Source: Aerococcus sp. HMSC062A02 (GTDB taxonomy: Bacteria; Bacillota; Bacilli; Lactobacillales; Aerococcaceae). From it: a stretch of DNA of 41,916 bases. The notes below the pieces were generated by a model. The model ran no database searches, was not told where the DNA came from, and saw nothing but the letters and a program-made list of their open reading frames with translations. The number at the start of each line of letters is the position of its first letter. Position 1 is the first letter of the stretch. Location: positions 335,717 to 377,632 of the forward strand of contig NZ_KV797910.1 in NCBI RefSeq assembly GCF_001809535.1, given 5' to 3'. The position numbers and the translations under genes were made by a program. Below, in pieces: positions 1-7,298 of this stretch.

Positions 1-118
1 CCAGATCCACAGCCAACACCAGATCCACAGCCAAAACCAGATCCACAACCAACACCAAATCCAATCCCAACACCAGACCCAACCCCAACACCAAATCCAA
101 TCTCAACACCAAATCCAA
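1..118 (+). repeat. proline-rich in-frame tandem repeat
   Basis: Degenerate tandem repeats such as ccagatccacagccaaca and acaccaaatccaatc encode alternating Pro residues (PDPQPTP / PNPIPTP) in the stalk of the wall-anchored protein. The array is cut by the window edge, so its full copy number is unknown. Arrays of this kind often vary in length between strains. Confidence 0.8.
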
Positions 119-543
119 GTACTAACACCAACGCGACTCCTGGTCAAACGTCTAAACCTTCAACTACGACGCCGGGCACAGTAGCTCCTACAAATACTAC
201 GCCAACACTTGTTGCCCCTACAACTGCAACGCCTAGCGCAGTAGCACCAAGCCAAAACCAAGACAAGCTAGCTCCAGGAAAAGGTCAAGAAGCTCAGGCT
301 CCTGCGAGTGAAGCGAAGCCAAGTGCAAAACCTGCTAAAGCCCAAGATCCAGCAGCTAAGCCAGGAAAAGTAGCTGCTTCTGCGCCTAAGGAAGCTAAAC
401 AAGGGCAAGCTAAGACTAGCCAAGTTAAATCCCAATCAGCGCATTCTGTTTTACCTAAGACAGGGGCAGTTGCTGTGTCCTTTACAGGCTTTGGACTTGC
501 TCTAGTTGCAGCAGGCGCTGCTTTGTTGAAACGCCGCAAATAA
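1..543 (+). CDS. LPXTG cell-wall-anchored surface protein, C-terminal part
   Basis: The frame is open from the first base and stops at TAA 541-543, so only the last 180 residues are seen and the N-terminus lies outside the window. Residues 1-40 are a proline-rich P-x-P-x repeat (PDPQPTP, PNPIPTP). A Thr/Ala/Pro/Lys-rich low-complexity stalk follows. The end is a textbook sortase signal: LPKTG, then a hydrophobic stretch (FTGFGLALVAAGAALL), then KRRK. Sortase A would cleave between T and G and attach the protein to peptidoglycan. The low-complexity part is probably a wall-spanning stalk; the functional domain is not visible, so no adhesin or enzyme role can be assigned. Confidence 0.93.
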   Translation, partial: PDPQPTPDPQPKPDPQPTPNPIPTPDPTPTPNPISTPNPSTNTNATPGQTSKPSTTTPGTVAPTNTTPTLVAPTTATPSAVAPSQNQDKLAPGKGQEAQAPASEAKPSAKPAKAQDPAAKPGKVAASAPKEAKQGQAKTSQVKSQSAHSVLPKTGAVAVSFTGFGLALVAAGAALLKRRK

Positions 544-560
544 TTTTCTATCGATTTTTA

Positions 561-598
561 GAGTCCAGGCTCTCCTAGTAGAGCTTGGGCTTTTTTTC
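561..598 (+). terminator. intrinsic terminator of the LPXTG gene
   Basis: The arm agtccaggctct (562-573) pairs with agagcttgggct (580-591), with two G-U pairs and a short loop, and is followed by seven T. It lies 18 bases after the stop codon. Confidence 0.8.
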
Positions 599-695
599 TA
601 TTCAAGAGCTTTCAAGGCTTATTCAGGAGTGATTCGCTTTTAACGGCTCAAAAAAGGTTATAGTAGAATAAGAGACTTAATGAGGAGGCGGCATA

Positions 696-1253
696 ATGAC
701 AAATGAAGATTTAATCGATACAGCGACTTACCGCAAGGAGGACTTGGTAAAGGCAAGCGCTCCCAAGGCCTACTGTACCCACTGCGGTTACCGGCTCCAT
801 GACCAGGCCTCTTACTGCTATAATTGTGACCAGGATCCTTTGACAGGGACGGCTTACTGTCGGCGCTGTGGGGGCAGCCTCTTAGTGGGGCAGAAATTCT
901 GTTCCCGTTGTGGGCTGGCCCAGGCGAAGTCATCCCAGATTCATTTGGAACGTTTTCCATTTGCCGGGGAGACACCAGCCATGCAAGCAGAGATGGAGAA
1001 GATTGAAGCCAGTGGGGAAAGAGATAAGGGACGCTTTAATATTTGGGCCTTTATCTTTAGCGGGCTTTGGTTTTGCTATCAGGGTTTGTGGGAATTCGGT
1101 CTCATTTTGATCGCTCTCACCTGCCTGCCTTTTGCCTTCTGGTTAAAGTTGGTCCTGATTGCCTTCTTCTCCGGCTGCTATGCCAACTACATCAAGTACC
1201 GTTATTTGAAATATGGTGAGGGTTTTCCCAACTTAGGAAAATTATTCCATTAG
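696..1253 (+). CDS. zinc-ribbon membrane protein (DUF2628-like C-terminus)
   Basis: This 185-residue protein starts at an ATG behind GAGGAGG. The N-terminal half carries four CxxC pairs (C27/C30, C41/C44, C55/C58, C69/C72), enough for two zinc ribbons of the type found in many Firmicutes membrane proteins. Residues 113-165 are hydrophobic (FNIWAFIFSGLWFCYQG onward), and with the N-x-I-K-Y-R-Y tail resemble the DUF2628 membrane module. It is probably a cytoplasmic zinc-ribbon domain tethered to the membrane. The gene stands alone between two terminators. Its function is unknown; the assignment rests on visible motifs only. Confidence 0.85.
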   Translation: MTNEDLIDTATYRKEDLVKASAPKAYCTHCGYRLHDQASYCYNCDQDPLTGTAYCRRCGGSLLVGQKFCSRCGLAQAKSSQIHLERFPFAGETPAMQAEMEKIEASGERDKGRFNIWAFIFSGLWFCYQGLWEFGLILIALTCLPFAFWLKLVLIAFFSGCYANYIKYRYLKYGEGFPNLGKLFH

Positions 1254-1291
1254 AAAAGACCAGTCAGCACGTTTTGACTGGTCTTTTGTTA
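1254..1291. terminator. bidirectional terminator between zinc-ribbon gene and tcyP
   Basis: AAAAGACCAGTCA (1254-1266) pairs with TGACTGGTCTTTT. Because the arms begin with A-runs and end with T-runs, the hairpin can terminate both the plus-strand zinc-ribbon gene and the convergent minus-strand tcyP. Confidence 0.88.
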
Positions 1292-1308
1292 TGAGCTATT
1301 TTCTTAAA

Positions 1309-2706
1309 TTAACGGTCAACATCATCTTCTGGCTCGACCAGAGCTTCATTATCATTGAAGATGGCTTGGTTCATGCTGCCCATGGCCTTAGAGGTAACGG
1401 TCCCAGCGATAATGGAATCGTTCACGTTAAGAGCTGTCCGTCCCATATCAACGATGGGTTCGATGGAAACCATGAGGCCGATAACTTCGATAGGAAGTCC
1501 CAACATACCGAAGAGGATGAGGGAGCCGAATGTGGCCCCGCCGCCTGCACCAGATACCCCGATAGAGGTGATGGTGGCTGCTGCGATAATCGTAATCCAG
1601 CTACTTGGGTCAGAGAAGGACATGCCGGCAGCTGGTGCTGCGATAACGGCTAACATAACAGGGTAAATCCCCACGCAACCGTTCTGACCGATGGATAGGC
1701 CAAAGGTGGCCGAGAAGTTGGCAGTTGGTGTATCTACCCCCAGGGCTTCAGTCTGGGTCTGGATATTTAAGGGCAGGGAACCTGCACTGGACCGTGATGT
1801 GAAGGCAAAGAGCAAGACATTGGCTGCCTTCTTGAGGTATTGGATCGGGTTAATGCCAAAGAGGGCCAGGATGATCATGTGGATGATAAACATCACGATT
1901 AGGGCCACATAGCAGGCCACAATGAAGGTTGCCATGGTTTGGATGGTCGAGATACTTGAAGTGGCTAGGGCCTTGGTCATCAGGGCGAAGATGCCGTATG
2001 GGGCAATCCGCAGCACTAGGGTCACTAGGCGGGAGACGATGGCATGGAGGCTGTTGATAATTTTTTCAAAGATTTCAGCTTCTTCAGGATGGTGGCGGCG
2101 GACACCCAAGTAGGCAGCCCCCACAAAGACAGAGAAGATGACAACAGCGATGGTTGAGGTGGACCGGCTACCCGCCATATCTGCAAAGACATTGACAGGA
2201 ATGAAGGAGCGGATAGTCTCAGGAATGGTTAGGTCAGCAATTTCCGAATTACGCTCCACTAATTGGTCGATCCGCGCATTCTCAGCAGCGCCTCGGGCAA
2301 ATTCAGCCCCATCGAGGTTGAAGAGAACTCCGGTGGCGATGGCAATGAAGGCGGCAATGGCGACTGTAATGAGCAGGGTGCCGATGACGCCTGTCCCAAT
2401 CTTACCGAGATTGGATTGGTTGTGGTCGAGCTTGGTAAAGGCTCGGATCATGGACACCATAACCAGTGGGATAACCAACATTTGTAGGAAGTTGATGTAG
2501 CCCTTACCGACAATATCAATCCAGTCCATAATTTCCGCTGTGACATCACTTTCAGCTCCTAGAATAAATTGGATCAAGAGTCCAAAAACAATCCCTAAGC
2601 CGAGACCGGTGAAGACCCGGTTGGAATATTTAATGTGCTTGCGGCTCATCTGGTTGAGGACCAGGCAGAGCGCGACAAATATGAGTAAAGTAATAATAAC
2701 TTGCAA
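1309..2706 (-). CDS. tcyP: L-cystine:cation symporter TcyP
   Basis: This is a dicarboxylate/amino acid:cation symporter family protein closest in character to TcyP, which imports L-cystine. Evidence is the SRSSAGSLPLNIQTQ hairpin motif, the NGCVGIYP segment, the GVSGAGGGATFGSL segment and the late NVNDSIIAGT motif, over about eight hydrophobic helices. The longest frame opens with GTG at 2730, but an AAGGAGG lies inside that extension, 8 bases before an in-frame TTG at 2706. The TTG start gives 465 residues and an N-terminus running straight into the first helix, so it is preferred. It is monocistronic. Sulphur-dependent control is plausible but not shown. Confidence 0.88.
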   Translation of the reverse strand: MQVIITLLIFVALCLVLNQMSRKHIKYSNRVFTGLGLGIVFGLLIQFILGAESDVTAEIMDWIDIVGKGYINFLQMLVIPLVMVSMIRAFTKLDHNQSNLGKIGTGVIGTLLITVAIAAFIAIATGVLFNLDGAEFARGAAENARIDQLVERNSEIADLTIPETIRSFIPVNVFADMAGSRSTSTIAVVIFSVFVGAAYLGVRRHHPEEAEIFEKIINSLHAIVSRLVTLVLRIAPYGIFALMTKALATSSISTIQTMATFIVACYVALIVMFIIHMIILALFGINPIQYLKKAANVLLFAFTSRSSAGSLPLNIQTQTEALGVDTPTANFSATFGLSIGQNGCVGIYPVMLAVIAAPAAGMSFSDPSSWITIIAAATITSIGVSGAGGGATFGSLILFGMLGLPIEVIGLMVSIEPIVDMGRTALNVNDSIIAGTVTSKAMGSMNQAIFNDNEALVEPEDDVDR

Positions 2707-2760
2707 AATGCATACCTCCTTCTTATTCACTTACTATTTATTAGCTTATGAATTGAGAAT

Positions 2761-2796
2761 ATTATAGCTTATTTTTTATTAGAATGCACCTAATAA
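2761..2796 (-). promoter_or_regulatory. tcyP promoter region with inverted repeat
   Basis: On the minus strand a perfect TATAAT (2766-2761) lies about 55 bases before the tcyP start. The expected -35 position falls inside a perfect inverted repeat, TTATTAG (2776-2782), 7-base spacer, CTAATAA (2790-2796). The -35 itself is weak. The overlap suggests an operator, but its regulator is unknown. Confidence 0.5.
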
Positions 2797-2844
2797 GCCT
2801 CGAGACTGATTTTTTATTATTTTTTTCTTTTTATGAGGAAGAAA

Positions 2845-2853
2845 TGGTATAAT
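2845..2853 (+). promoter_or_regulatory. extended -10 promoter of the 2921 gene
   Basis: TGGTATAAT is a perfect -10 with a TGn extension. No good -35 is present, which is common for extended -10 promoters. The start codon follows about 65 bases later. Confidence 0.6.
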
Positions 2854-2920
2854 ATAGCTTTAAAGAAGATGTTGAGAGCAGATTAGTGATTGATCGGCTT
2901 GCACTTAAAGGAGACGAGTC

Positions 2921-3826
2921 ATGGTAAAATTTAATCAACACTTTGATAACCCAGACCAATTAAAGGCCTTCTTACGCCAAGAAGACCGGCCAGATCTGGA
3001 GCTAGAATATTTAGAAGTCCAAGATGAACTGGAAGAGTTAGCAGCTGAACCAGTATCCCGGGAAAACCACCGCCAACAGCTTAAACTGGAAACTTACCGG
3101 GATGCCCTGGTGGAAGTTCTCAATGAAAAACCGATTGAAGATGAGACAAGAAGTGAAGTAGAGGAAGAAGAATCTGATGACTATGTAGAAGAAGCTGAGC
3201 AAGGTCCTGCTGACTCGAGTATGGAGAGTAAAGGGGCGGCCTTTCTTTCCGGCTTAGGCCAGCAAGTGAAGCGGGGCGTCCAAGCTAGCGGCCAGGCCAT
3301 TAACCGGGGCATCGAGCATGAGATGGCCAAGAAAGAACCCTGGAAAGAGAAGAAGGCTGCTCTGGCTGAGGAGCGCCAGCGAGCCAAGGAAGCCAAGCAA
3401 GAGGCCCAGGCCTTAGCCAATCAAGCCCAATATAAGCCCTATCCTCGAAAGCGGCGCCGGGGTTGCGGTTGTGGGGGCTGTCTCTTAGTAATCGTCCTCG
3501 CCTTAGTATTAGGCTACTTTGCTTTGGGTCAGGCCCAAGTCTACCTCCCAAATATTTCACTGAATGCACCAGATATTAGGATAGATGGGGGCAGCTTGAT
3601 CCAAGAAGGCTGGGAATATGCCAAGTCTTGGCTCGGAAATCTTTTCTCTGGCGACGACCAAGCACCTGTAGATGAAGGTCAGGGTTGGCAAGCCCCTGCG
3701 GATAATGGCGGTGGAAACTGGCAAAATCAAGAAGCACCTGCCACTGACAATGGTTGGACCGAACCTGCCCCTACAAGTCCGGAACCGGCTCCACAAGCAG
3801 GGGATGAGACTGGAACAGGTTATTAA
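2921..3826 (+). CDS. hypothetical single-pass membrane protein
   Basis: This 301-residue protein starts at ATG behind AAAGGAG. I do not recognise the family. Residues 1-95 are acidic and probably helical, and residues 140-170 are a charged Ala/Glu/Lys coiled-coil-like stretch. A basic-cysteine cluster, RKRRRGCGCGGC (176-187), directly precedes one transmembrane helix (about 187-203). By the positive-inside rule the N-terminal half is cytoplasmic. The outer part (204-301) ends in a low-complexity tail rich in Gly, Pro, Gln, Asn and Trp (GGGNWQNQ). There is no sorting signal. It has its own promoter and terminator and no operon partner. Confidence 0.85.
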   Translation: MVKFNQHFDNPDQLKAFLRQEDRPDLELEYLEVQDELEELAAEPVSRENHRQQLKLETYRDALVEVLNEKPIEDETRSEVEEEESDDYVEEAEQGPADSSMESKGAAFLSGLGQQVKRGVQASGQAINRGIEHEMAKKEPWKEKKAALAEERQRAKEAKQEAQALANQAQYKPYPRKRRRGCGCGGCLLVIVLALVLGYFALGQAQVYLPNISLNAPDIRIDGGSLIQEGWEYAKSWLGNLFSGDDQAPVDEGQGWQAPADNGGGNWQNQEAPATDNGWTEPAPTSPEPAPQAGDETGTGY

Positions 3827-3853
3827 TTGAATAGCTGTCAAAGAAGTAGGTAG

Positions 3854-3880
3854 AGGCCGGGGGTTAACCCTGGCCTTTTT
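3854..3880 (+). terminator. intrinsic terminator after the 2921 gene
   Basis: AGGCCGGGG pairs with CCCTGGCCT around a short GTTAA-type loop, followed by five T. It lies 28 bases after the stop codon. Confidence 0.82.
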
Positions 3881-3887
3881 CGATGGC

Positions 3888-4130
3888 CTCTAAAATTATG
3901 TGAGTCTAAGTGCTCTTCCTCACATTCTAGTCGGATTCGCAAGAGCAGACTCGGAGTGATTTCACCCAATCGGAACGACCGGCTAAAGCTGTTCTTATCC
4001 TCGTAGTCGGGTTCGGTCGCGCAGAAGTGGCTCCTCTTCACAAAATCCCTGCGAAGTCTTTTCAGACTTCTTCGGTCTTTTACTCCAGAGGTCCACTTCT
4101 GACCGCGCTCCCTCACACCCTTAAATTATG
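3888..4130. repeat. structured dispersed repeat, copy A
   Basis: This gene-free stretch of about 240 bases has nested dyads. CAGAAGTGG (4022-4030) pairs with CCACTTCTG (4093-4101), enclosing the hairpin GAAGTCT-tttc-AGACTTC (4053-4070). GAGTCT/GCTCTT near 3903 is complementary to AAGAGC/AGACTC near 3939. The ends are roughly inverted (aaaattatgtgag near 3893; ctcacacccttaaattat near 4112). The segment 4053-4101 recurs near the window end (41859-41910). A 92-codon minus-strand frame runs through it but has no good start signal and looks incidental. It could be a MITE-like or BOX-like intergenic element. Confidence 0.7.
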
Positions 4131-4170
4131 ATATTTTTGTAAGAAAGATTAGTTTTTGTTAATTATTCTC

Positions 4171-4199
4171 TTGACTTTATTATAATGTCGGTTTATTAT
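4171..4199 (+). promoter_or_regulatory. promoter of the ABC importer leader
   Basis: TTGACT (4171-4176), a 17-base spacer and TATTAT (4194-4199). The predicted transcript starts near 4206, giving a leader of about 345 bases before the lipoprotein start codon. Confidence 0.8.
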
Positions 4200-4230
4200 T
4201 AGGTCATCACGATAGGGAGGAGCATGAAGA

Positions 4231-4323
4231 ATGAGACAATTGAATTTAGAGCATGTTAGTTTTTCATGTTCTGCTAAGAAAATGAGCAAGTATTACTTTA
4301 GCTATTTTAGATCGTGTTTGTAG
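4231..4323 (+). CDS. candidate aromatic-rich leader peptide (30 aa) of the ABC importer
   Basis: This 30-codon ORF has GGGAGG (4215-4220) 10 bases before its ATG. Codons 21-26 (4291-4308) read Tyr-Tyr-Phe-Ser-Tyr-Phe, five aromatic residues in six, and the ORF ends at TAG 4321-4323. It lies between a good promoter and an intrinsic terminator, immediately before mutually exclusive hairpins. This is the layout of a ribosome-mediated attenuator that senses Tyr/Phe supply. A competing 11-codon ORF starts at 4224, but only 3 bases after the ribosome binding site. Translation is inferred, not shown. Confidence 0.65.
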   Translation: MRQLNLEHVSFSCSAKKMSKYYFSYFRSCL

Positions 4324-4331
4324 CTGTGAAT

Positions 4332-4466
4332 CCATCATAGGTACAAACATCAGCGTTTTGGATCTATGATGGCTGAGGTCTTTTGAAGTGTTTAGCCATC
4401 CAGAATGATAAATTCTAATGGCTAAAGGCATAGCTTATAAATCAGATAGCCTTAAGGTTTAATTAG
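4332..4466 (+). promoter_or_regulatory. alternative hairpins of the ABC-importer attenuator
   Basis: Segment 1, CCATCATAG (4332-4340), pairs with segment 2, CTATGATGG (4364-4372). Segment 2 can instead pair with segment 3: GATGGCT (4368-4374) with AGCCATC (4394-4400). Segment 3 can also pair with segment 4: TTTAGCCAT (4391-4399) with ATGGCTAAA (4418-4426). Segment 1 begins 8 bases after the leader stop codon, so a ribosome resting there would mask it. A weak candidate antiterminator is TAAATC (4438-4443) with GGTTTA (4456-4461). How segment 4 connects to the terminator is not clear by eye. No T-box motif (TGGNACCGCG) is present. Confidence 0.6.
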
Positions 4467-4497
4467 TTTTTATCATATCTAATTAAACCTTTTTTGT
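4454..4497 (+). terminator. intrinsic terminator upstream of the ABC importer genes
   Basis: AGGTTTAATTAG (4455-4466) pairs perfectly with CTAATTAAACCT (4479-4490) and is followed by a T-run. It lies after the promoter and before the first gene, so it must be read through for expression; this supports attenuation. Confidence 0.88.
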
Positions 4498-4550
4498 TTG
4501 CCAGGAAGGCTAAACGGATCTGTGCCTTAGCACTAGAAATGGAGAGAAGA

Positions 4551-5504
4551 ATGAATAAGAAAATACGCGCTATTTTAGGACTAGGCTTAGTCGGCCTATC
4601 TCTGGCTGGATGTAGCCAGGGCGGTCAAGACGGACAAAAAGAGATTGGGATTATCCAATACGGGGAGCACCAAGCTCTAAACGATGCCCGGGAAGGTTTC
4701 GTGGAAGGTCTAGAAGAAGCGGGCTTCAAGGATGGGGAGACTATCCATATTGATTACCAGAATGCCCAAGCTGACCAATCCAACCTCAATTCGATTGCCC
4801 AGAATATGAAGGGGCGCAAAGATCTTACCTTTGCGATTGCGACACCGGCAGCTCAAGCAGCACTTAATGCGGACAAGCAGACGCCCATCTTATTTACAGC
4901 GGTAACGGATGCAGTCTCTGCTAACTTAGTCAAGTCCCTTGACCAACCGGGAACCAATGCTTCAGGAACCAGCGACATTGCCCCAGTGGAGAAGGCGGTA
5001 GACCTGCTTTTGACCATCGATCCCTCGATTAAGACGGTGGGCATGCCTTACAATTCCAGCGAGGTGAATTCTGAAATCCAGTTTAAGGCTTTCAAAGACT
5101 ATGCGGAAAGCAAGGGCTTGAAAGTGGAAGCACAAACGGTGACGGCAACCAATGAAGTCCAGTCGGCGATTACGGCCTTGGCCAAACGCGTGGATGGCAT
5201 CTGCTTGCCGACCGATAACACGATTGCCCAAACGATTCCGACAATTGGCAGTGTGGTCAGGGAAGCCAAAGTGCCAACCATCGGAGCTGAGAGTGCCCAT
5301 TTAGAAGGTTGCCTGGCGACTTACGGGGTTAACTACAAGGATCTGGGCCGGCAGACGGCTGAAATGGCGGTTAAAATTCTTAAAGATGGCGCCGATGTCA
5401 GTCAAATTCCTGTTGAAAAAGCTAAGGATTATGAATTAGTAGTGAATGAAGCCATGGCCAAAGAACTGGGGATTGACCCAGCGCAGATTAAGAAGGGAGA
5501 ATAA
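4551..5504 (+). CDS. ABC transporter substrate-binding lipoprotein (TrpX-like, COG2984 type)
   Basis: This 317-residue lipoprotein is the extracytoplasmic receptor of the importer encoded with the next two genes. The start is ATG 4551 behind GGAGAG; an upstream TTG at 4494 would begin inside the terminator T-run and is rejected. The signal peptide ends in the lipobox LAGC, so the mature protein starts with a lipidated Cys near residue 21. The body has the look of the COG2984 / ABC_sub_bind family (IGIIQYGEHQALNDAREGF near the mature N-terminus, then the TPAAQAAL, TAVTDAV and PTDNTIAQTIP segments). Relatives are predicted importers of tryptophan or other aromatic compounds. The Tyr/Phe-rich leader upstream favours tyrosine/phenylalanine here; that is inference. 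Confidence 0.88.
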   Translation: MNKKIRAILGLGLVGLSLAGCSQGGQDGQKEIGIIQYGEHQALNDAREGFVEGLEEAGFKDGETIHIDYQNAQADQSNLNSIAQNMKGRKDLTFAIATPAAQAALNADKQTPILFTAVTDAVSANLVKSLDQPGTNASGTSDIAPVEKAVDLLLTIDPSIKTVGMPYNSSEVNSEIQFKAFKDYAESKGLKVEAQTVTATNEVQSAITALAKRVDGICLPTDNTIAQTIPTIGSVVREAKVPTIGAESAHLEGCLATYGVNYKDLGRQTAEMAVKILKDGADVSQIPVEKAKDYELVVNEAMAKELGIDPAQIKKGE

Positions 5505-5509
5505 AGGAT

Positions 5510-6400
5510 ATGGATTTAATTGTTTCGAGTATTTCACAGGGGCTCATGTGGTCCATTCTAGCGATTGGGGTCTATTTGACCTTCCGCATTTTAGATATTG
5601 CCGACTTGTCAGCTGAGGGAAGTTTCCCCTTGGGTGCGGCGGTCTGTGCCAAGTTAATTGTTTCGGGAGTCCATCCGCTGGTCGCTAGCTTGGCTGCTTT
5701 CTTAGCTGGCTTAGTGGCAGGCTTAGTCAATGGCTTTATGATTAATAAGATGCATATTCCAGCCCTGCTTTCTGGGATCCTAACCATGACAGGTCTTTAT
5801 TCCATCAACTTACGGATTATGGGTCAGGCCAATATTCCCTTACTAGGGGAGGCCAATATCATGGAGTCCTTCCAAGCGACAGGGATGAATCCTACCCTGG
5901 CTTCTTTAATCATTGCCTTAATTTTCCTAGCGGTTGTTATTATGGCCCTGGTGGTCTTTATGAATACCGAGTATGGTTTGACGCTCCGGGCGACTGGGGA
6001 TAACCCGCTCATGGCAGAAGCCAATGGGGTCAAAACGGACCAGATGAAGTTAGTGGGCTTGATGCTCTCCAATGGTTTGATTGCCTTATCGGGAGCGATT
6101 ATCTGCCAGAATAACGGCTATGCAGACATTGCCATGGGGACTGGGACCATTGTTATTGGTTTAGCCGCTATTATTATTGGAGAAGTGCTCCGCCGCAACC
6201 TCACTTTCGGCAAACGTTTAATCACCATTGCGATTGGAGCCGTGATCTACCGCTTGATTATCGACTTCATCATGCAGCAACAATTCCTGCCTGTTCTTCC
6301 CAGCGACATCAAGGTGCTTTCATCCATCGCGCTCGCTATTATTCTCTATGCCCCCCATGCCAAGGCCAGTTTCCAGAACCGGCAAGCCAGTGCTAAGTAA
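5510..6400 (+). CDS. ABC transporter permease (TrpY-like, COG4120 type)
   Basis: This 296-residue protein has about eight to nine hydrophobic helices and belongs to the branched-chain/ribose type permease superfamily (BPD_transp_2). Visible family features are the N-terminal FRILDIADLSAEGSFPLGAA segment and the cytoplasmic coupling loop TEYGLTLRATGDNPLMAEANG (about 156-176). It starts 5 bases after the lipoprotein stop, so the two are co-transcribed. It forms the membrane channel of the importer, probably as a homodimer since only one permease is present. Confidence 0.9.
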   Translation: MDLIVSSISQGLMWSILAIGVYLTFRILDIADLSAEGSFPLGAAVCAKLIVSGVHPLVASLAAFLAGLVAGLVNGFMINKMHIPALLSGILTMTGLYSINLRIMGQANIPLLGEANIMESFQATGMNPTLASLIIALIFLAVVIMALVVFMNTEYGLTLRATGDNPLMAEANGVKTDQMKLVGLMLSNGLIALSGAIICQNNGYADIAMGTGTIVIGLAAIIIGEVLRRNLTFGKRLITIAIGAVIYRLIIDFIMQQQFLPVLPSDIKVLSSIALAIILYAPHAKASFQNRQASAK

Positions 6401-6412
6401 AGGAGTAGTGTT

Positions 6413-7219
6413 ATGACGAACTTACTAGAACTTGACCAGATTAATAAGGTTTTCAATCCAGGAAGTATTAATGAAAACCATGTGACTAAAAATTTGTCCC
6501 TCACCATCCATGACAATGACTTTATCTCTGTGATTGGTTCCAATGGGGCAGGGAAGTCAACCTTACTCAACTTGATTGCAGGAACGATTCCAGTGTCTTC
6601 TGGGCGGATTCGCCTGCGCGGTGAGGATATTACGGACCGACCTGCCTACAAGCGGGCTGCTGGGATCAGTCGGGTCTTCCAAGATCCACAAATGGGGACT
6701 GCCCGTAACCTGACCATTGAAGAGAACCTTGCCATCGCATACAAACGGGGCAAGCGCCGGGGCTTCGGCCGGTCTGTGACAGAAGAAATGCGTCGGCTCT
6801 TCCGTGACCAGCTCAGCCGGGTCGACTTGGGACTTGAAGACCGTTTGAACACCGCTGCATCTAACTTGTCAGGGGGCCAGCGCCAAGTCCTAACCCTGAT
6901 CATGGCCATTCTCGAAACGCCCGAGCTCTTACTCTTGGATGAGCACACGGCTGCCCTCGACCCGCGGACTAGTGAGATGGTGATGGACTTGACCCAGCGT
7001 CTGATTGAGGAGAACCACTTAACTTCTCTCATGATCACCCATGACATGAATGATGCCCTGGCTTACGGCAACCGTCTGATCATGCTCCACGATGGCCGCA
7101 TCGTTGTCGATGTCAAAGGGGAAGACAAGGCAAAATTATCGGTTGAAGACTTGATGGAACTCTTCAAGGAGAATGTCGGCAACCAATTGCGTGATGACGA
7201 CTTGCTCTTAAAAGCTTAA
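6413..7219 (+). CDS. ABC transporter ATP-binding protein (TrpZ-like, COG1101 type)
   Basis: This 268-residue ATPase has all ABC motifs: Walker A GSNGAGKST (42-50), Q-loop near FQDPQMG (89-95), signature LSGGQ (152-156), Walker B LLLLDE (172-177), D-loop ALD and switch histidine in MITHDM. It powers the importer formed with the two genes upstream, 12 bases away, and has a strong AAAGGAG site. The order receptor-permease-ATPase is typical of this importer family. The transcript ends at a strong terminator just downstream. Confidence 0.93.
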   Translation: MTNLLELDQINKVFNPGSINENHVTKNLSLTIHDNDFISVIGSNGAGKSTLLNLIAGTIPVSSGRIRLRGEDITDRPAYKRAAGISRVFQDPQMGTARNLTIEENLAIAYKRGKRRGFGRSVTEEMRRLFRDQLSRVDLGLEDRLNTAASNLSGGQRQVLTLIMAILETPELLLLDEHTAALDPRTSEMVMDLTQRLIEENHLTSLMITHDMNDALAYGNRLIMLHDGRIVVDVKGEDKAKLSVEDLMELFKENVGNQLRDDDLLLKA

Positions 7220-7230
7220 TATTGATCATA

Positions 7231-7278
7231 AAAAAATTATCGACCTGCACTAGATTAGTGAAGACCGATAATTTTTTT
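7231..7278. terminator. bidirectional terminator between ABC importer and tyrA
   Basis: AAAAAATTATCG (7231-7242) pairs with CGATAATTTTTT (7266-7277). An inner CACTA/TAGTG stem is also present. It serves the convergent importer and tyrA operons. Confidence 0.85.
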
Positions 7279-7298
7279 GATGTTTTAAATTTTAGACC

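Noticed and set aside
1-118. CRISPR-like array at the window start
   Set aside because: The repeats are short, contiguous, in frame and encode Pro-rich protein sequence ending in an LPXTG signal; there are no spacers.
3838-4116. 92-codon minus-strand ORF inside the dispersed repeat
   Set aside because: It lacks a convincing ribosome binding site, coincides with nested hairpins, and the second repeat copy shows structure-preserving rather than codon-preserving changes.
4224-4259. 11-codon ORF overlapping the start of the importer leader peptide
   Set aside because: Its ATG is only 3 bases after GGGAGG and it holds no aromatic run; the 30-codon ORF at 4231 has better spacing and a clear sensing run.
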